From NCBI GenBank assembly GCA_016630955.3, contig CM049985.1, positions 2,418,001-2,482,000 on the forward strand: a stretch of 64,000 nucleotides of DNA. Direction: 5' to 3'. The translations under genes were made by a program, and so were the position numbers. This document shows, piece after piece, positions 10,724-22,539 of the stretch. Positions within the stretch are counted from its first letter, which is position 1. Every line of letters begins with the position of its first letter. The notes under the pieces were generated by a model. It did no database searches, was not told the origin of the DNA, and worked only from the letters and a program-made list of their open reading frames with translations. The DNA is from Didymella arachidicola. Its lineage: Eukaryota > Ascomycota > Dothideomycetes > Pleosporales > Didymellaceae.

Positions 10724-13700
10724 CTATGGTTGCGACGCCTCCGCGGAAGGTGCAATTCTAGTTAAAGCTTCGTCATCCCTTGGCACTGGTGCATATGCTG
10801 TGCTCAATGAACGAGGATGCGCTTGCCCTGCGCGTTCCTCGACTAGCTCAATTCGCCATCTCATGGTGCCGTCAGCGTCTCTGAACCAACCCAGTCGTGT
10901 TAGCATGGCATCATCCTTGACCATCGCATCGACACCTCTCTCCTGCACGACGTGGAGCAATCGCTCACTGCTAGCGATAAGGACTAGAGTATCTGCAATA
11001 CACTCGACGTTTCGTTGCATGCCGCCCAGGTACCGCCTCTGTATCGCCGCGAATATGATTATGACAAAAATGAGCCAACTCATGATGCTGACTGACATCC
11101 AGAATGCTACAGCGTTCATCTGGAGAACTTCAGTTTGGGTATAGAGTGTCGCAAGGACTGTTCGCTCAGTATTGCGCAATGGAAAGTCTTCGAATTTGCT
11201 CAGCGGCTGGTGGAGAGCTTCGTTCGGAATGGGCTCAGTAAGCTTGAGGTCGGAGCCAATCGGTTGATATGCCCAACTCCCGTTCTGAAATGATACGGAG
11301 CCGCTCACATAATGCTGAAAGAATATCGAAAATACCCTTTGTGTCTCGCGAATAAAAGTGTCCGAGTCCAGAAGGACCACAGGATCGTGACTAACTTGTG
11401 CAAGAACGGCGTAGGACATGAAGTCGACATTCAGACCTGTTGAGTTGTCACGCATATTGAATATCTTGTCGTACAGATAGTCTGAGCGCTGAAGCCCCAA
11501 ATAAGACCTGTCGTCGTAATTGATATTCTCCAAGCACGCTGCGCGCAAGAGCGACTTCATGAATAGAGTGCCGTAACTGGATGGTGATGTCAGCTAGAAT
11601 TGGCTTGGGGGTACATTACTTACCTGGTCGTGATATTGTGATAGAAGCGCCTCGTTTCAGTGGAGTTATGAAAGTGGTAGGTGGACTCATTCGACCTTCG
11701 CAATTGAAAGTTATCAGACCAGGCAACTGCATCTGGCGTCGGATCTCTTAGGATATCGAAGTCTTGCACAACGCCAGTGCTTGGTTCAATTGTCACCTCG
11801 GCATCCGCTGTCTCGAATATAGGGACGCAGTTGAGCGCTTGAATGGCTGGTGGCTCTCTGAACACCATACGGGGATTTTGTGCGAGATCTCCTACCTCTC
11901 TGAATCCTGCTTTACCTCGGATCCATTTTGCAGTAAAATCTTTGGTCGTGACATTGGTACTGTCGCGGTTCTCAGTCCAGTATCCAAGGGTGGTAACCAT
12001 GTCGAGTGATTGTGCTGAAGTACTGGGATCGCTCCGATTGTAACAACACTCGGGCGTTGCCGCCATGGGAGTAATTTGGCTGGATGCGTTGTTAAAGTTG
12101 AAAGCAATTTTTGGGTAGTAGACGCGATCGAGAGATGTCGAGTTCCTCATCTCATCCTCTGTTGCAAGCCACGTTTCAGGTTGGAGGTCCTCGATGACAC
12201 TACAGTCCACTCGACCACGTAGAGCAGTCGTTCGTACAGTTAGATTTGTCGTACGAAGAATTTTCGCAGCTTGGTCTTCTTGAGGAGTCGCTGTCACGCT
12301 AGTCGAGAGATCTTGTGTGAGCTTTGACAGATTCAGTGGGACAAAGCTCCACCCGTCACTACTCCAAGATGGCTCCGGACCTTGCAGCGATGCTTGGAGT
12401 AGGCCGGTGTACAGCCAGTTGCCTTCGAGATCAATCAATGATTCAGCTAGCATCATCGCCACCTCACCCGCAGGGTTACCCTCATAGAACATATAATCCT
12501 CGATTCCTTCGCCGTATTCCAAGTATGTAGTCGCTATTAAAGGATCACGTCGAATTTCGAGACTACGTTCAAGGTTACGTGTCTGCGGCATACTGATGCT
12601 ACTTTGTTGAAATAGAGCAGACATCGAGATGGTGACTTTACATTTGGTCAGCATTGAATGACAGAGCTTCAAAGTGGTACTTACGAGCCTGCATCATGAA
12701 CGTCGTCAGAGTGATCAACGACAACAGCCAATGCCGGTTCTTGGCAGCCTTCGCAGAGGCCCAGAGCCAAAAGGACGATGCATATGACAGTCCAATACCG
12801 CGTGATGGTGTCTCTGCATTGTGCGAGATGGCAAGATACGGCTGCAAGGTCCTGCAGGTTTGATCGATGGAGTCCCACCACAGGGTGACGCCAACAGCAA
12901 AGAAAGTAGGAATGATAGCGAATGGGGAGAACGATGCATCCTGCCCAAACATATCGATGTTGGCGCGATAGATGAAGAAGGCTTGACGCAAGGCCGACGT
13001 AGCTGCAAATCTAAACAGCACGGCAGTCGCAACCAGCAGCGCAACGACATATGCAAACAAGCCAAACAGGTTACGAAGTCGCAAGGCCGGTGGCACCGGT
13101 GCAGACGAGGGAATGGACTTGGAAGGGTTGGAAACATGCTCCTTGGTTCCATCAACTTCATAGAGACCTTTCGTGGACGTGGCGAAGGTGCGAGTTCCGA
13201 TGTGGGCCTTCAGAAGGCTTCGTGGTGCCAAGTCAAGCGACTTGAATAGACTCAATACAGCTGGAGTTGCGCGAGCTGTGTCGCACAGCCCGAGCACACT
13301 GCTCGGGTCATGACGAAGATGTAGAGGTCTTCTCGTTGGTTGAGAAAACCATATCAGAGTAATGAAGCTGAGGAATGATACCGAAAGCAAAGCGCAAAGT
13401 GCGATGGCAATCGGTTTGTTTACCAATATGCGCCGCTCGGAAGCTACTCGCTCCCCGGGCACAGTTTCTATTTTCGAAGCCCCCTGGTAGTCCAGAGACG
13501 TTCGCAGTGTCTCGGCAAAGAATCGCCGTCTTAGCTTGGCAGCTTCTTGTGGGAGATCGGCCGCAGTCATCATCGTTGATATGTTCCAATCGTACTTGAC
13601 ACCCAAGAGAGCCGCTGCGCCATGCAGAGCAGGCGGATTGCCGCCACTGATGTATTTGTCCAAAAGGTATGGCTGTGGGATGTATTCATACCACTCGGGA

Positions 13701-15151
13701 CTGGCGTTGAGCTCATGAAGGCTTGTCATATTCCATATATCTGCAGTGACTGGTGCACGGATCTGGCTGAAGCGCTCTTTGCTGAGCTCAACTGTCAGTC
13801 CAGACGACGTAGATAAGACGCGGACTGGCATGTTCGCCATAGTATACTGCGAGCGGCAAGCGTAGGCGGTCATTGTCAAGTTCGGCAGCAGTGCGTCCTT
13901 GATCTTCCTACTCATCCAAGGCGAACTTATCAATATCAGCTCGTCCATTCGACATTGGTCATCCAAGATGACGCGAGAGTCGCGATCGAACTCGTTCTGC
14001 CAAGCAATCCGTCTGATATCGGTCCACGAAGCAAAGCTGACTTCCCTCCTGTATTCAGGCTGGCCTTGGCTGCCTTCAGTAGAAGGATTACTTGTAGCAT
14101 TGTAGGTCAGGTTGAGCTGGCAGCCGTTTGTAGACTCTAACAGGACAGACGCCAAGTAGGTTTTATTGTACATCTCAACCTCGAAGTCCTCAACTGTGTC
14201 ACGGAGGTAGATATCTTTCTTCTTCGTCTCAAGTGCTATGCACACGTAGTCATTGTGAAAGACTTTTGTTTCCGCTTGCCAGGTCTGCGGGGTTTGGGTC
14301 TCGAAGGTCCAGCTTGTTTGTTGCAATTCTTTGGGCCAAAATGGTAGGACAAAGTAGTCATCCGTTACCCATGGTGAGGTACTATAATTCTGTAGCAATG
14401 CACCTGTGGTCCGTAGATAGGTTGAACGTTCACTTCGTGCTCGTACAGCCGATGCGTTGTTGAGGGCAAGACGACTCAGCTCCGTTGGCGTTCGTACTTG
14501 AACATCCCTCGAGCTCAAGAAAGCAGAGGATAAGGGCGATATACCAAGAATAGCCAGGATGAATGTGAATGAGGATAGTACGATTGCCCAGCTGCACGAC
14601 CCTGGGTTGCGCTTCTTTGAGAAACCATGTGCGAAGGTCGTCCACCATGGCTTAGACTTCTCGAGAAGTGTGTAGCGAGCGATCGGAACGTGTTCGATTG
14701 GCCTAGCCAGCCTTGCGAAAGGTTCAGTCCGCTTCAAGGCGCCCATGACCATAGCTGCTAACTGTGTGTAGACAACAGCGATAAGTGTAGGTACATATTT
14801 CCAGCCCACCATGGACGATCTTTCTGAAGCTATTCCGCTGTGCGCCTCGGAAAGCCAATGCAGAACCAGGACTAGACTTGCAAGCATGACCGACAAGCTG
14901 GTCGGGATGACGATGAAATACCATCTCGTCGAGAATGGTGTCCATTGAAGATCTGATATTGAGTTAGATTGGGACACAAAGAAACACGGAGCTGTACCTT
15001 TTGCGCCATGTCTCGTAGAGCCCTGGCAGGTCAAGGAGGCCGTCGACACACTCTGGACGTGCACGTCATCTGTTCCCGGCTTCACAGGCGCAATCGATTC
15101 CAGGAATTGATGCTTCTCCGGGGCATCGCGAGCCCATGGGTTACGAACCAT
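10724..15151 (-). CDS. large DUF3433 membrane protein
   Basis: This is a very large fungal membrane protein of unknown function with DUF3433 repeats. Exons on the minus strand: 15151-12685, 12635-11624, 11576-10724. The introns at 12636-12684 and 11577-11623 have GTAAGT donors and CTGAC branch sites. A further 45-nt intron at 14953-14997 (GTACAG...CTAAC...ATCAG) is in phase, so both forms stay open (1443 or 1428 aa). Hydrophobic segments occur near the N-terminus, around residues 60-190, near 570-600, near 690-790 and near the C-terminus (W-L-I-F-V-I-I-I-F). They flank long N-glycosylation-rich regions (many N-x-S/T) that probably face outward or the lumen. I chose the ATG at 15151 because the open frame further upstream (to 15199) lacks an ATG. 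Confidence 0.82.
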
Positions 15152-15714
15152 CGTCTGTCTAGCGATGTACTGTGTGCTTGCGAGAGGTGCTCCTAGCAAG
15201 ACGCCGAAGACTTGAGAACTGAGACTTCAGATAAACAATGTTTAGCCCCCAAAGTCCTGTGGTAAGGATTTTGTGGGCCTGGTTGAGTACGGCACAGCGG
15301 CTCTTGGCACCAGAAATGAAGGCAAAGATCATCATGAATCCTTCCCGTGTGAGATGATTGTATCAGCTCTAGGTTCTGCTGCGCACGTGAGGGCCCAGAC
15401 CTGTAGGTTGAGTCGTGCGACTACGGACTACGACGGCCATATCAAGACATTGCCACTCTGTGGTCGAGCTGCAGTTGTAGGACAGAGGGTGTGACTAGAG
15501 TGGATTTCTGAGTATGACCAAGCTGGGTGGGGCGAACATTTCCTCCTTGCTTATATAGGCTGCATGTCCGTTCAAGATGGTCCGCGCTTCCCGATCTATC
15601 ATCTTGCCAAACTCTCGAATGGAGAAACTGAGGATCAGATTGACAAATGGCCAGACATTCGCTAGAACATGGATGAAAATGCATTTTAAGCTAGTGAAAG
15701 ACATTAGCGACCGT
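15152..15714. other. intergenic region with one weak minus-strand ORF
   Basis: This region holds the promoter of the DUF3433 gene and the 3' side of the CoA-binding gene. A 69-codon minus-strand frame at 15495-15704 begins with ATG and looks somewhat protein-like (N-V-W-P-F-V-N-L-I-L), but it has no supporting context. I do not call it a gene. Confidence 0.4.
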
Positions 15715-16272
15715 CTATAATCGTGACCACTCCCTTCCCGCAGCCTTCAACCCCGCCTCGCCATCGACAAGCACACACCACCCTTCGCCTCCCCTGCCTC
15801 CGTCACCTGCAATAGCAGCCTTGAAGTTCTGTTGCGCATACTGCAGCACATCATCGTTGAAGCTGCCAGGCTGAAGCCAGACGGCAGGCACGCCAGCCTC
15901 CTTAGCTTCCTTCAGCAGCTGCTTAGTGACAGCCGGCGGTGTAATGACAGATAAAGAGTAGTCTGAGGCTGGTGGGTCGGAGAGAGCGGTCGGTGACGGG
16001 ATGGTCGTGTGGTCGCGCTCAAGGACGGATATCGTGGCCGAGCGCGGATTAATGGCTGTGACGGGAAGGGAGTGCTGGAGGTACCATGCAAATACTGTTC
16101 TTAGGTCAGTTGCAGGTCAAGAAGCTTCGTTCGGGTACGTGGAGTCTTGAAAATGGTCGGTGGTATTGCGTGGCTGCTGCGTACCTCTGTGACCGAACTT
16201 GGAAGGGTCAGAGGATGCACCTGCCACGGCAAAGCGCGGGGATGAGAAGAACGTCTGGAGTGCAGCTTCCAT
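15715..16272 (-). CDS. CoA-binding (Rossmann-fold) domain protein
   Basis: Small protein of the CoA_binding_2 / YccU family, 155 aa. Exons 16272-16185 and 16094-15715. The 90-nt intron has donor GTACGC, a CTGAC branch and acceptor ACAG. The N-terminus carries the nucleotide-binding loop (F-A-V-A-G-A-S-S-D-P-S-K-F-G-H), and the middle has an I-N-P-R-S segment. The A-V-W-L-Q-P-G-S segment is typical of the family. Bacterial members bind coenzyme A; the cellular role in fungi is unknown. The ATG at 16272 starts directly before the conserved domain; the open frame extends upstream only from a non-ATG codon. Confidence 0.88.
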
Positions 16273-16537
16273 TTCTGCGTCTTGCTTCTGGACTCTTGTA
16301 GCAGGAATATGTGTAGCACTGATTGATAGCAAGGTCGATGGATGCCTTCAAGGCGCATTATTGCTGATAAGTACCTAGGCCGAGGTACACGTCACGTCAT
16401 CGACACGCGACTCGCGTGCTACGAAATACAATCGAATGAGGCAGGAGCCACGGAATCATGCACACAACCCCTCGACACATTGCGGTCCTCTTTATTGATA
16501 TTTTGCTGATCTAATACTGCTATATACACATTGCAAT

Positions 16538-17768
16538 TTACTCGAACTTGGCAAATGCTAGCTCATATGCGAGACCGAGGGTCAGCTTTGCGTGCTGGAG
16601 CATGTGGTCGAAGCTCAGGTACTCGATCTTGTCCTCGGTTGTATGAATCTTGTTGTCCGAGTACTTGAAGTCAGACTCAATGACAAAGGCAGACGGGTAG
16701 CCGGCTTTAGAAGCGCTGGCGTGGTCTGAGCAAGCGTAGCCACACTTAGTCAGCACGTAAGGAATATCGCAGTACTCTGTAATGATCTCCTTAATGAAGT
16801 CGGTCAGACCAGGATCAACGAAGTCGGTGATGACACCAACAGACTCGGGCTCGCCATTGTCGAGTGTCTTCTGAACGTAGCCAGTCATGTCTTGCTGCAG
16901 CATAGCCTTGACATCGCGGCGTTCCTTCTGATATGACTGAAAGATAGCCTGACTGCCGAGAAGACCACCCTCCTCGGCAGAGTACCAATGAAACTCGACG
17001 GTGTTCTCCGCCTCGCCCTTTAAGATATTCTCCGACTTGAGGAGTACGCGCAGCGCTTCCAAAATCGTCACGGTGCCGCTGCCGTCGTCATCCGCACCGG
17101 GAGCGGCCAGAATCGATGGTAGGAAAAGGTTGATGCTGTCCTGATGTGCTCCAATTACAACAGTCTTGTTGCTCTTGCCAGGGATGGTGGCAATGATACT
17201 AGCCTGGCCCCAAGGGTGAGGAAACGCCTTGACAGATGCGTGCTTGGCGCCAGCATCCTTCAAGGCTCTATCCACCTGCTTGAGTAACCACGCTGACGAC
17301 TGCGCGCCGTATTGTGACTTGTAGTAACGCGTGTGGAATGCGGTGAACGTTTCGAGGTGGGTGTGCATGTTGTCCTTCTTAAGCTCCTTTAACAGAGGGA
17401 TTACGGTCTTATTATATGCCGGCTTCGAGGGGTAAGTGACTTTCTTCGCGGCAATCTCCATGCTCAGAGTGCTAAGGTCATCGGTGTTCGTGATGTCGAA
17501 GAAGTTGATGTTTTGCTATGACTATCAGCATGTCTAGCTCGTCTATAACAGCTTCCCGGAATTATATAAGGATACATACACGGCGCAGAGCCCACTTCTC
17601 GTCTTCGGTCACCCATCGTGTCTCGCCGGGAGACAGCTCAATTAAGTACTGATCGGGCTCATCGACCGTTACGAGCGGGTTCTGGAAGACGATCTGGGGC
17701 TCCTTCGGGGTCGCAACTGCTGCAGCCAGTGCAACAGCGGACAGAGAAAGAAGGATCGAGGACTTCAT
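16538..17768 (-). CDS. LAP1: secreted leucine aminopeptidase, family M28
   Basis: This zinc aminopeptidase removes N-terminal hydrophobic residues from extracellular peptides. Exons 17768-17580 and 17515-16538; the 64-nt intron has donor GTATGT, branch TGCTGAT and acceptor ATAG, phase 0. The product is 388 aa, the usual length of fungal LAP1. A signal peptide covers about residues 1-18, followed by a propeptide with an I-N-F-F-D-I-T motif before the mature enzyme. Visible metal and catalytic residues: His and Asp in G-A-H-Q-D-S, Asp in A-P-G-A-D-D-D-G-S-G, the Glu pair in Y-S-A-E-E-G-G, Asp in Q-Q-D-M-T-G, and His in K-I-H-T-T-E-D. Two Cys (K-C-G-Y-A-C) match the family disulfide. Confidence 0.94.
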
Positions 17769-18177
17769 AGTTGTGGATGCTGGAGATGTAGACTTTGTGG
17801 ATGTTGTTGTCGCGAGGGTGGATTGCTGCGGCTATCATAGTGAGCTATCCCAAAGAGGCTAACCTGATGCCGTCATCGATTACTGTCACCCGTTATCCAT
17901 ACTATTAGAGGAGTCATCCATGGACTGCGAATATGTTCCTGTTATGTTCCAGATCTTTTGCAACACAGGTGGGCGTACCTCACAGAGACTCAAGGTTTGA
18001 ACACTATAGAAAACAACCATGTGTACTACGTGATATTGAACGGAAGGAAGACTATTGAACAGACGCAATTATCCGGCCACAATAATGACCCTCTCAACAG
18101 CTAGACCTGCCTACACCACCTCATGGAGGCTGAGGCCCTGTTATGGAACGCACAACATCCTGAGGTCGTCTGCGAGT
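17769..18177. other. intergenic region upstream of the aminopeptidase gene
   Basis: 409 nt between the LAP1 start and the caspase-like stop; both genes are on the minus strand. Holds the LAP1 promoter. No gene seen. Confidence 0.5.
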
Positions 18178-19694
18178 TTACGGACCCGCGTTACTCTCTG
18201 GTGTCACGAATCTTGGGCTAGATCTACTTCCAGGCGTCAAATGAAGTCCTTGAGCCTGCCGCTTTGGCGCTACAGACCCCTGGTATATTTGAATTCGTTT
18301 CCGAGTATTCTGGTGGACCGAGTCGCTGGTGGTACCGTTGATCGCTGTTCGTACGGTGTCTCGAAATCGTTGTGCCGGATGATTCTTCATAACGTGGCCG
18401 ATAGCATCTCTCCAGCGACCGCCTGGACCTTTTTCCATCCTCACCCACTCGATTTGACGTAGTGGGATGCTTGCCCGAGTGCTATTACTGGCAGTCACCA
18501 GATGACCTGCCCATTTCTCAATTTGTCCTTGCGAGAGGTTCGCGTCATACAAGGAAAACCGCAAAGTTACTCGAGCCTCCTCGCTCAATACCTTCTGGAA
18601 CCTCTTAACCGCGTTCTGAGTCTTCTTTCTGGATCCATCATTTATCCGCACTAGTTGTACGTGACGACCGTCGCTTTTGCCTTTGTGTAGCCGGTCATGC
18701 AGTTTGACTGGGAAGCGGCATTCCTTGTTCATCTCATCCATGATTCTGGTTGTCAAGATACGCTGATCTGGATCATCGTCTAGCATTTCGTTCAAGGTAT
18801 CGATAAGGCGCTGGGAGAACGAATTTTTACCCGGAGCCTTCGTGGGTTTGCCCTCGGGGCATGCGGCGAGCAGGTCGTAAAGTCTGCGGCTATCCTGGCA
18901 GCCCTTGACGTTGCTGGCATAGCAGCAATCGAAGATCGCCAGAACATCAGCTCTCATGACCTCGCTATCCAACAGTGGGCCTTCAGCCTTGTACCAATAT
19001 GCAGTAGCTTTTGCATTCAAGTCGTCTTCCCTACATTACGCTCAGAAACAGACATCAAAGCTGGACAGGAGACTTACGCAGCGAATTGTAGATGGTCATC
19101 GTCACCAAGGATGCCATGCCCAGTGTAGTATATGATGATGAGCTTGTTTGGTCCGTCGTTTTCAGCGATGTGATTAGCGATGGCGGCGTTAAGGGTGTGC
19201 TGCGGCATATTGACGCTAAGCGTCACTTCTGAACTCTCCGAAAATCCAAAGCGCTTGAAGACAGCTTTCAGCTGTGTAATCTTCTTATCGTCAGTAAATG
19301 AAACACGGAGCGTAAGTTACCAGATAGCAAGAAGATGATTTACCTCGCTCGTATGGCCCTCATCATGGTCATCAATCGCAGGAGCCCACCTGATGATCAA
19401 CGGCGCGACCTGGACATAGCTGTTCGGTATGTTCAACTTCTTCTTGACCGCGTTCTCAAACCAAGCTTGTCTCTGTGTCTCTTCTTTCTTCTCTTCATCG
19501 GTCAGGTGGATTGCGTACGACTCGTCGTGACAGAGGTTTGGGGAAAGTTCAGCCCCCGCGAGCACACCGAGATGTGCTTCGCCTGTTGCTGTGAAAGGCA
19601 CATAATCGTGGTGAGGCTGTTGTGTAGCCATCATCGTAGTCAAACACCGTTGGACAATCGTTCCAAACGTAGCCTTATTTGTAGATGATTCCAT
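18178..19694 (-). CDS. caspase-like (C14/metacaspase fold) protein
   Basis: Three exons on the minus strand: 19694-19344, 19283-19078, 19030-18178 (469 aa). Introns are 60 and 47 nt with donors GTAAAT and GTAAGT; a TACTGAC branch is visible in the first, and the joins keep the frame. Exons 2 and 3 rebuild a caspase p20-type core. Strand L-I-I-I-Y-Y is followed by T-G-H-G (catalytic His about residue 173), and L-A-I-F is followed by D-C-C-Y-A-S (catalytic Cys about residue 222). Neither motif is complete in a single exon's context, so the gene is easily missed. The C-terminal 240 residues (basic, Ser/Thr-rich) match nothing I recognise. The Arg/Lys-type substrate specificity of metacaspases cannot be confirmed from sequence. 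It lies between HET genes in the accessory block, which hints at a regulated cell-death role (inference). Confidence 0.78.
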
Positions 19695-20116
19695 CCATCA
19701 TGCTGTCAGCTTGACAGAAGAAGACCTCCGCAAGCAAAGGCTGCGCCTGAGGATGGGGGCTGACTGCACTAAGCGCTGCACGCTATATTGAATCTTGCCT
19801 TGTTGCCTGCCGTGTCGTGATCCTGTGTGAACGCGCCCACACCTTTCAAAGCTCTGCGCCACCAATCAAATCGTCGCTTGACCCACCATTCTCAAGCACC
19901 CTCGAAATCAGCAGGCAAACGGGTGGGTCAATGTGGTGAGGCGAAACACTCTGCACAGGACAGTCTCATCCATCATAAAGTTCAGAGAGGACGCACGGCG
20001 AAATTTGTAGACTGAGTCTGCCTTCAGCCTTATCGCTCCAAGGTTCACCGGACTGCTCATCCCTTCAACCTCGACACGTCAACAGTAACCTCAGAAGTGA
20101 TTGTGCGGCTCACAGT
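19695..20116. other. divergent promoter region
   Basis: 422 nt between the divergent caspase-like gene and the small three-exon gene. No gene or fold recognised; it probably holds both promoters. Confidence 0.5.
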
Positions 20117-20529
20117 ATGGATCAAAACTCAGAGCAGTCGAACAAGGAGGATGTAAGCTGATCATGACCTCTGCGTCATCATCGAAAACGATCTAACATG
20201 CATCCTTCTACAGATCTACAACTATGGTGATGAAGTAAAGTCTGGCATGATCCATGCGGGCTCGCGAAGGGCCATTGTAAGGTCAAAAGTCACATGAAAA
20301 TAACACGATATTGACCAGGGCATAGCCGAAACCTGAATACAGGAAGGGCGACGAAGTTCAAATGGAGGTCGGTGAAAAGGGCCGGAAGACCTGGGTTCGC
20401 TTCACGATTCGCAAAGAGCCGCGACGAAATCCAAGAAATTTCTGGGAGTACCAGCTGAATTACAAGAAGAACGGGGCGCAATTCTCTGAAGACAAGTACT
20501 TTCCTGAGTCTGGCATCCTTTGGGGCTGA
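20117..20529 (+). CDS. small orphan protein, three exons
   Basis: I do not recognise this gene. Exons 20117-20152, 20214-20276 and 20326-20529 encode 100 aa. Both introns are phase 0: 61 nt (GTAAGC...CTAAC...ACAG) and 49 nt (GTAAGG...TTGAC...ATAG). The protein starts M-D-Q-N-S-E-Q, is rich in charged and aromatic residues, and ends E-S-G-I-L-W-G. A central K-G-D-E-V segment followed by basic beta-strand-like stretches (W-V-R-F-T-I-R-K, W-E-Y-Q-L-N-Y) suggests a small beta-rich, possibly SH3-like fold, which is a guess. The exons are too short to show as long open frames. The agreement of two splice events with one continuous frame is the main support. Confidence 0.5.
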
Positions 20530-20746
20530 TTCGTCTCAGCCTCTCACCGGTAATGGCATTTATGCAAGTTGATGCACGCGCCGCTCAGCCTCGTGTGCTG
20601 CGCCCATCTACCAATCATCGTTCTTAAAATAAGACACTTGCGTGTTCCAGAAGGTGTCCCCTCTTTTCGTAGATATCTAGGGTGCTCGGCTCGACTTTAT
20701 AACTCTTCATTCCAACAGGTGCTGTCAAGAATACAGTTTCTCAATC

Positions 20747-22018
20747 ATGCCAAAAATGTGGTGGTCTTCAAGGAAAAGGATGGATGACCCCGAGCAGGGT
20801 ACTCCCCGCAGTCCGACTAACTCGACAAATTCCGATGATACTCTTGGTCCAGACAGTCGAACAAGTACGGCAACGGCAGTGGGGTCAGACGCACAGCGTA
20901 TATCACCGTGGTCGTATTGCAGAATATGACTAACAAGCATTAGATACTGGAGAGTACGACTCAGCACCACCTGGTGAAACCGAAGAATTCAATGAGAAGG
21001 TTGATCCAGCGGTAGCGAAATATGAGACCTCCTTGACGACGTCCATACCTGGTATAGCCACCGACAACACATCTTTTGTGTGGTCCGACTGATTCTTTGA
21101 CAGTGAATCAATATCCCGTAGGCTACCCACGACTGGCTGGTTTTTTGTCAAGTGAATCCAGCTTCTCTATCTACCGATCGTTCAACTACCTCCACTCTCG
21201 TGTCATGCTGAATCTGCAATATGAAATACAGGAGCTAGAGGCGGAGCTTCAAAGGCTCGACAATGCAGATGATAACGATGAAAACACATACCGACTCAGA
21301 TCTGGCAAGAGAGCTGGCCCCGAACGAAGTGATCTTCTCAATAAAATCGGCGGGAAGCTTGTCAAATACGATGAGATGATGATCAAGGCCCGAGAAATGA
21401 ATGCATTTCAACGACCAAGCAACAGAGACTATAGAAGCCTAAGGCGATGGTACTATCGCAGAGAGCCGCTGGTTGATCGTGAATCAAAGTGGATCAAGCT
21501 ACGAGAGGACCTTGTAACACTCAGACAGGGAAGAGAGTGGGCTGGATTCGATGGTTGGATCGAGTCGTGGATTCATCGACTTCCGTTTGGCCTAGAAGTA
21601 AGCATAACAACCAAGTCGCTGGCACGTCAAGAGAGCGTTACTGATCTCCGCACAGAGATTTTTCACGACCGAGGCCTTGAAAAAGAAGGTCGACGATGAG
21701 CTGATGCAATACTACGATCCAGCAAGGGTTGAGAAGCTTGTCGGTGTACTCATCAGTCTCGTTATCTTCATACTGCTCATCATGCCTGTCGTCGCAATGT
21801 ACAAGCTGACTTCCATCGGCAATCGAAGTTCAACTATCGATGCCGTTGGTCTACTAGTTGTTTTCACGCTGCTTTTCTCGGCAGCCATGTCCTTATTGAC
21901 AAAGGCGAAAAGGCATGAGCTCTTCGCAGCGTCCGCTGCGTATTGTGCAGTCCTTGTCGTTTTCATCAGCAATTTCAACAATGATGGTAATTCCATCGGT
22001 GGTGGCAGAGGATCTTGA
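20747..22018 (+). CDS. DUF6594 membrane protein
   Basis: Four exons: 20747-20897, 20944-21051, 21104-21597, 21656-22018 (371 aa). Introns are 46, 52 and 58 nt with branch sites GACTAAC, GACTGAT and TACTGAT. After a low-complexity acidic/Ser-rich N-terminus, exon 3 begins the DUF6594 domain (Y-P-V-G-Y-P-R-L-A-G-F-L, then R-S-F-N-Y-L-H-S-R and a coiled coil rich in Glu/Leu). Exon 4 carries three hydrophobic helices (L-V-G-V-L-I-S-L-V-I-F-I-L-L, a second V-G-L-L-V-V-F-T-L-L-F, and C-A-V-L-V-V-F-I). The family is fungal, often expanded, and of unknown function. The ATG at 20756 is an alternative start. Confidence 0.83.
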
Positions 22019-22539
22019 CCTCTCCACGAGCATTTCACTTTCATTCTGATTCCTCCCCTGAGTCGCAATCCCGACATATCGATCTCTGCGGCGTATGTGC
22101 CTTGCGTTGAGGACGAAAACAGAAAACATAGCGCAATGAAAACTTTTCTCCTGTCTTGATCAAGGTCTGTTCGATAGGTTTCTTCCAATTTGGGAAGCTG
22201 CGCATATGCGGATTTGATAGGCCTCCAAGAGAAGGAGATCAGAACACTGCATAGATCTACCATCGACCAGTTCCACATTAACATCTTCTGTCGAGACCCT
22301 CTAGTGTGAATTTCTTTATCACTTGTTCCGATCCGATCTAAGGAGCTGTAATTGTCAACTGCCAGCCTGTCATCAATTTCTACTTAGATAGTCTCAGATG
22401 GCACCCGAGGTATTCAGGTTGAAAACGTCATAGACAACATTGACAACATCGACCGCGTCAATGGCTGAGGAACACGGCATTCTTTCACAAGAAGGAACAT
22501 TGGTATTGGATACGAAACCGTTGAAGTCTTTGACACTTA
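22019..22539. other. intergenic region, no gene seen
   Basis: Downstream of the DUF6594 gene. A 65-codon plus-strand frame at 22440-22637 is probably noise or part of the remnant that follows. Confidence 0.4.

Noticed and set aside
14953..15060. Alternative frame before the DUF3433 membrane part (L-D-L-P-G-L-Y-E-T-W-R-K)
   Set aside because: It looks protein-like but is closed upstream by TGA and has no matching start exon that I can find.
15495..15704. 69-codon minus-strand frame with a N-V-W-P-F-V-N segment, loosely like the start of an SMP lipid-binding domain
   Set aside because: Too short, no second half of such a domain nearby, no splice path found.
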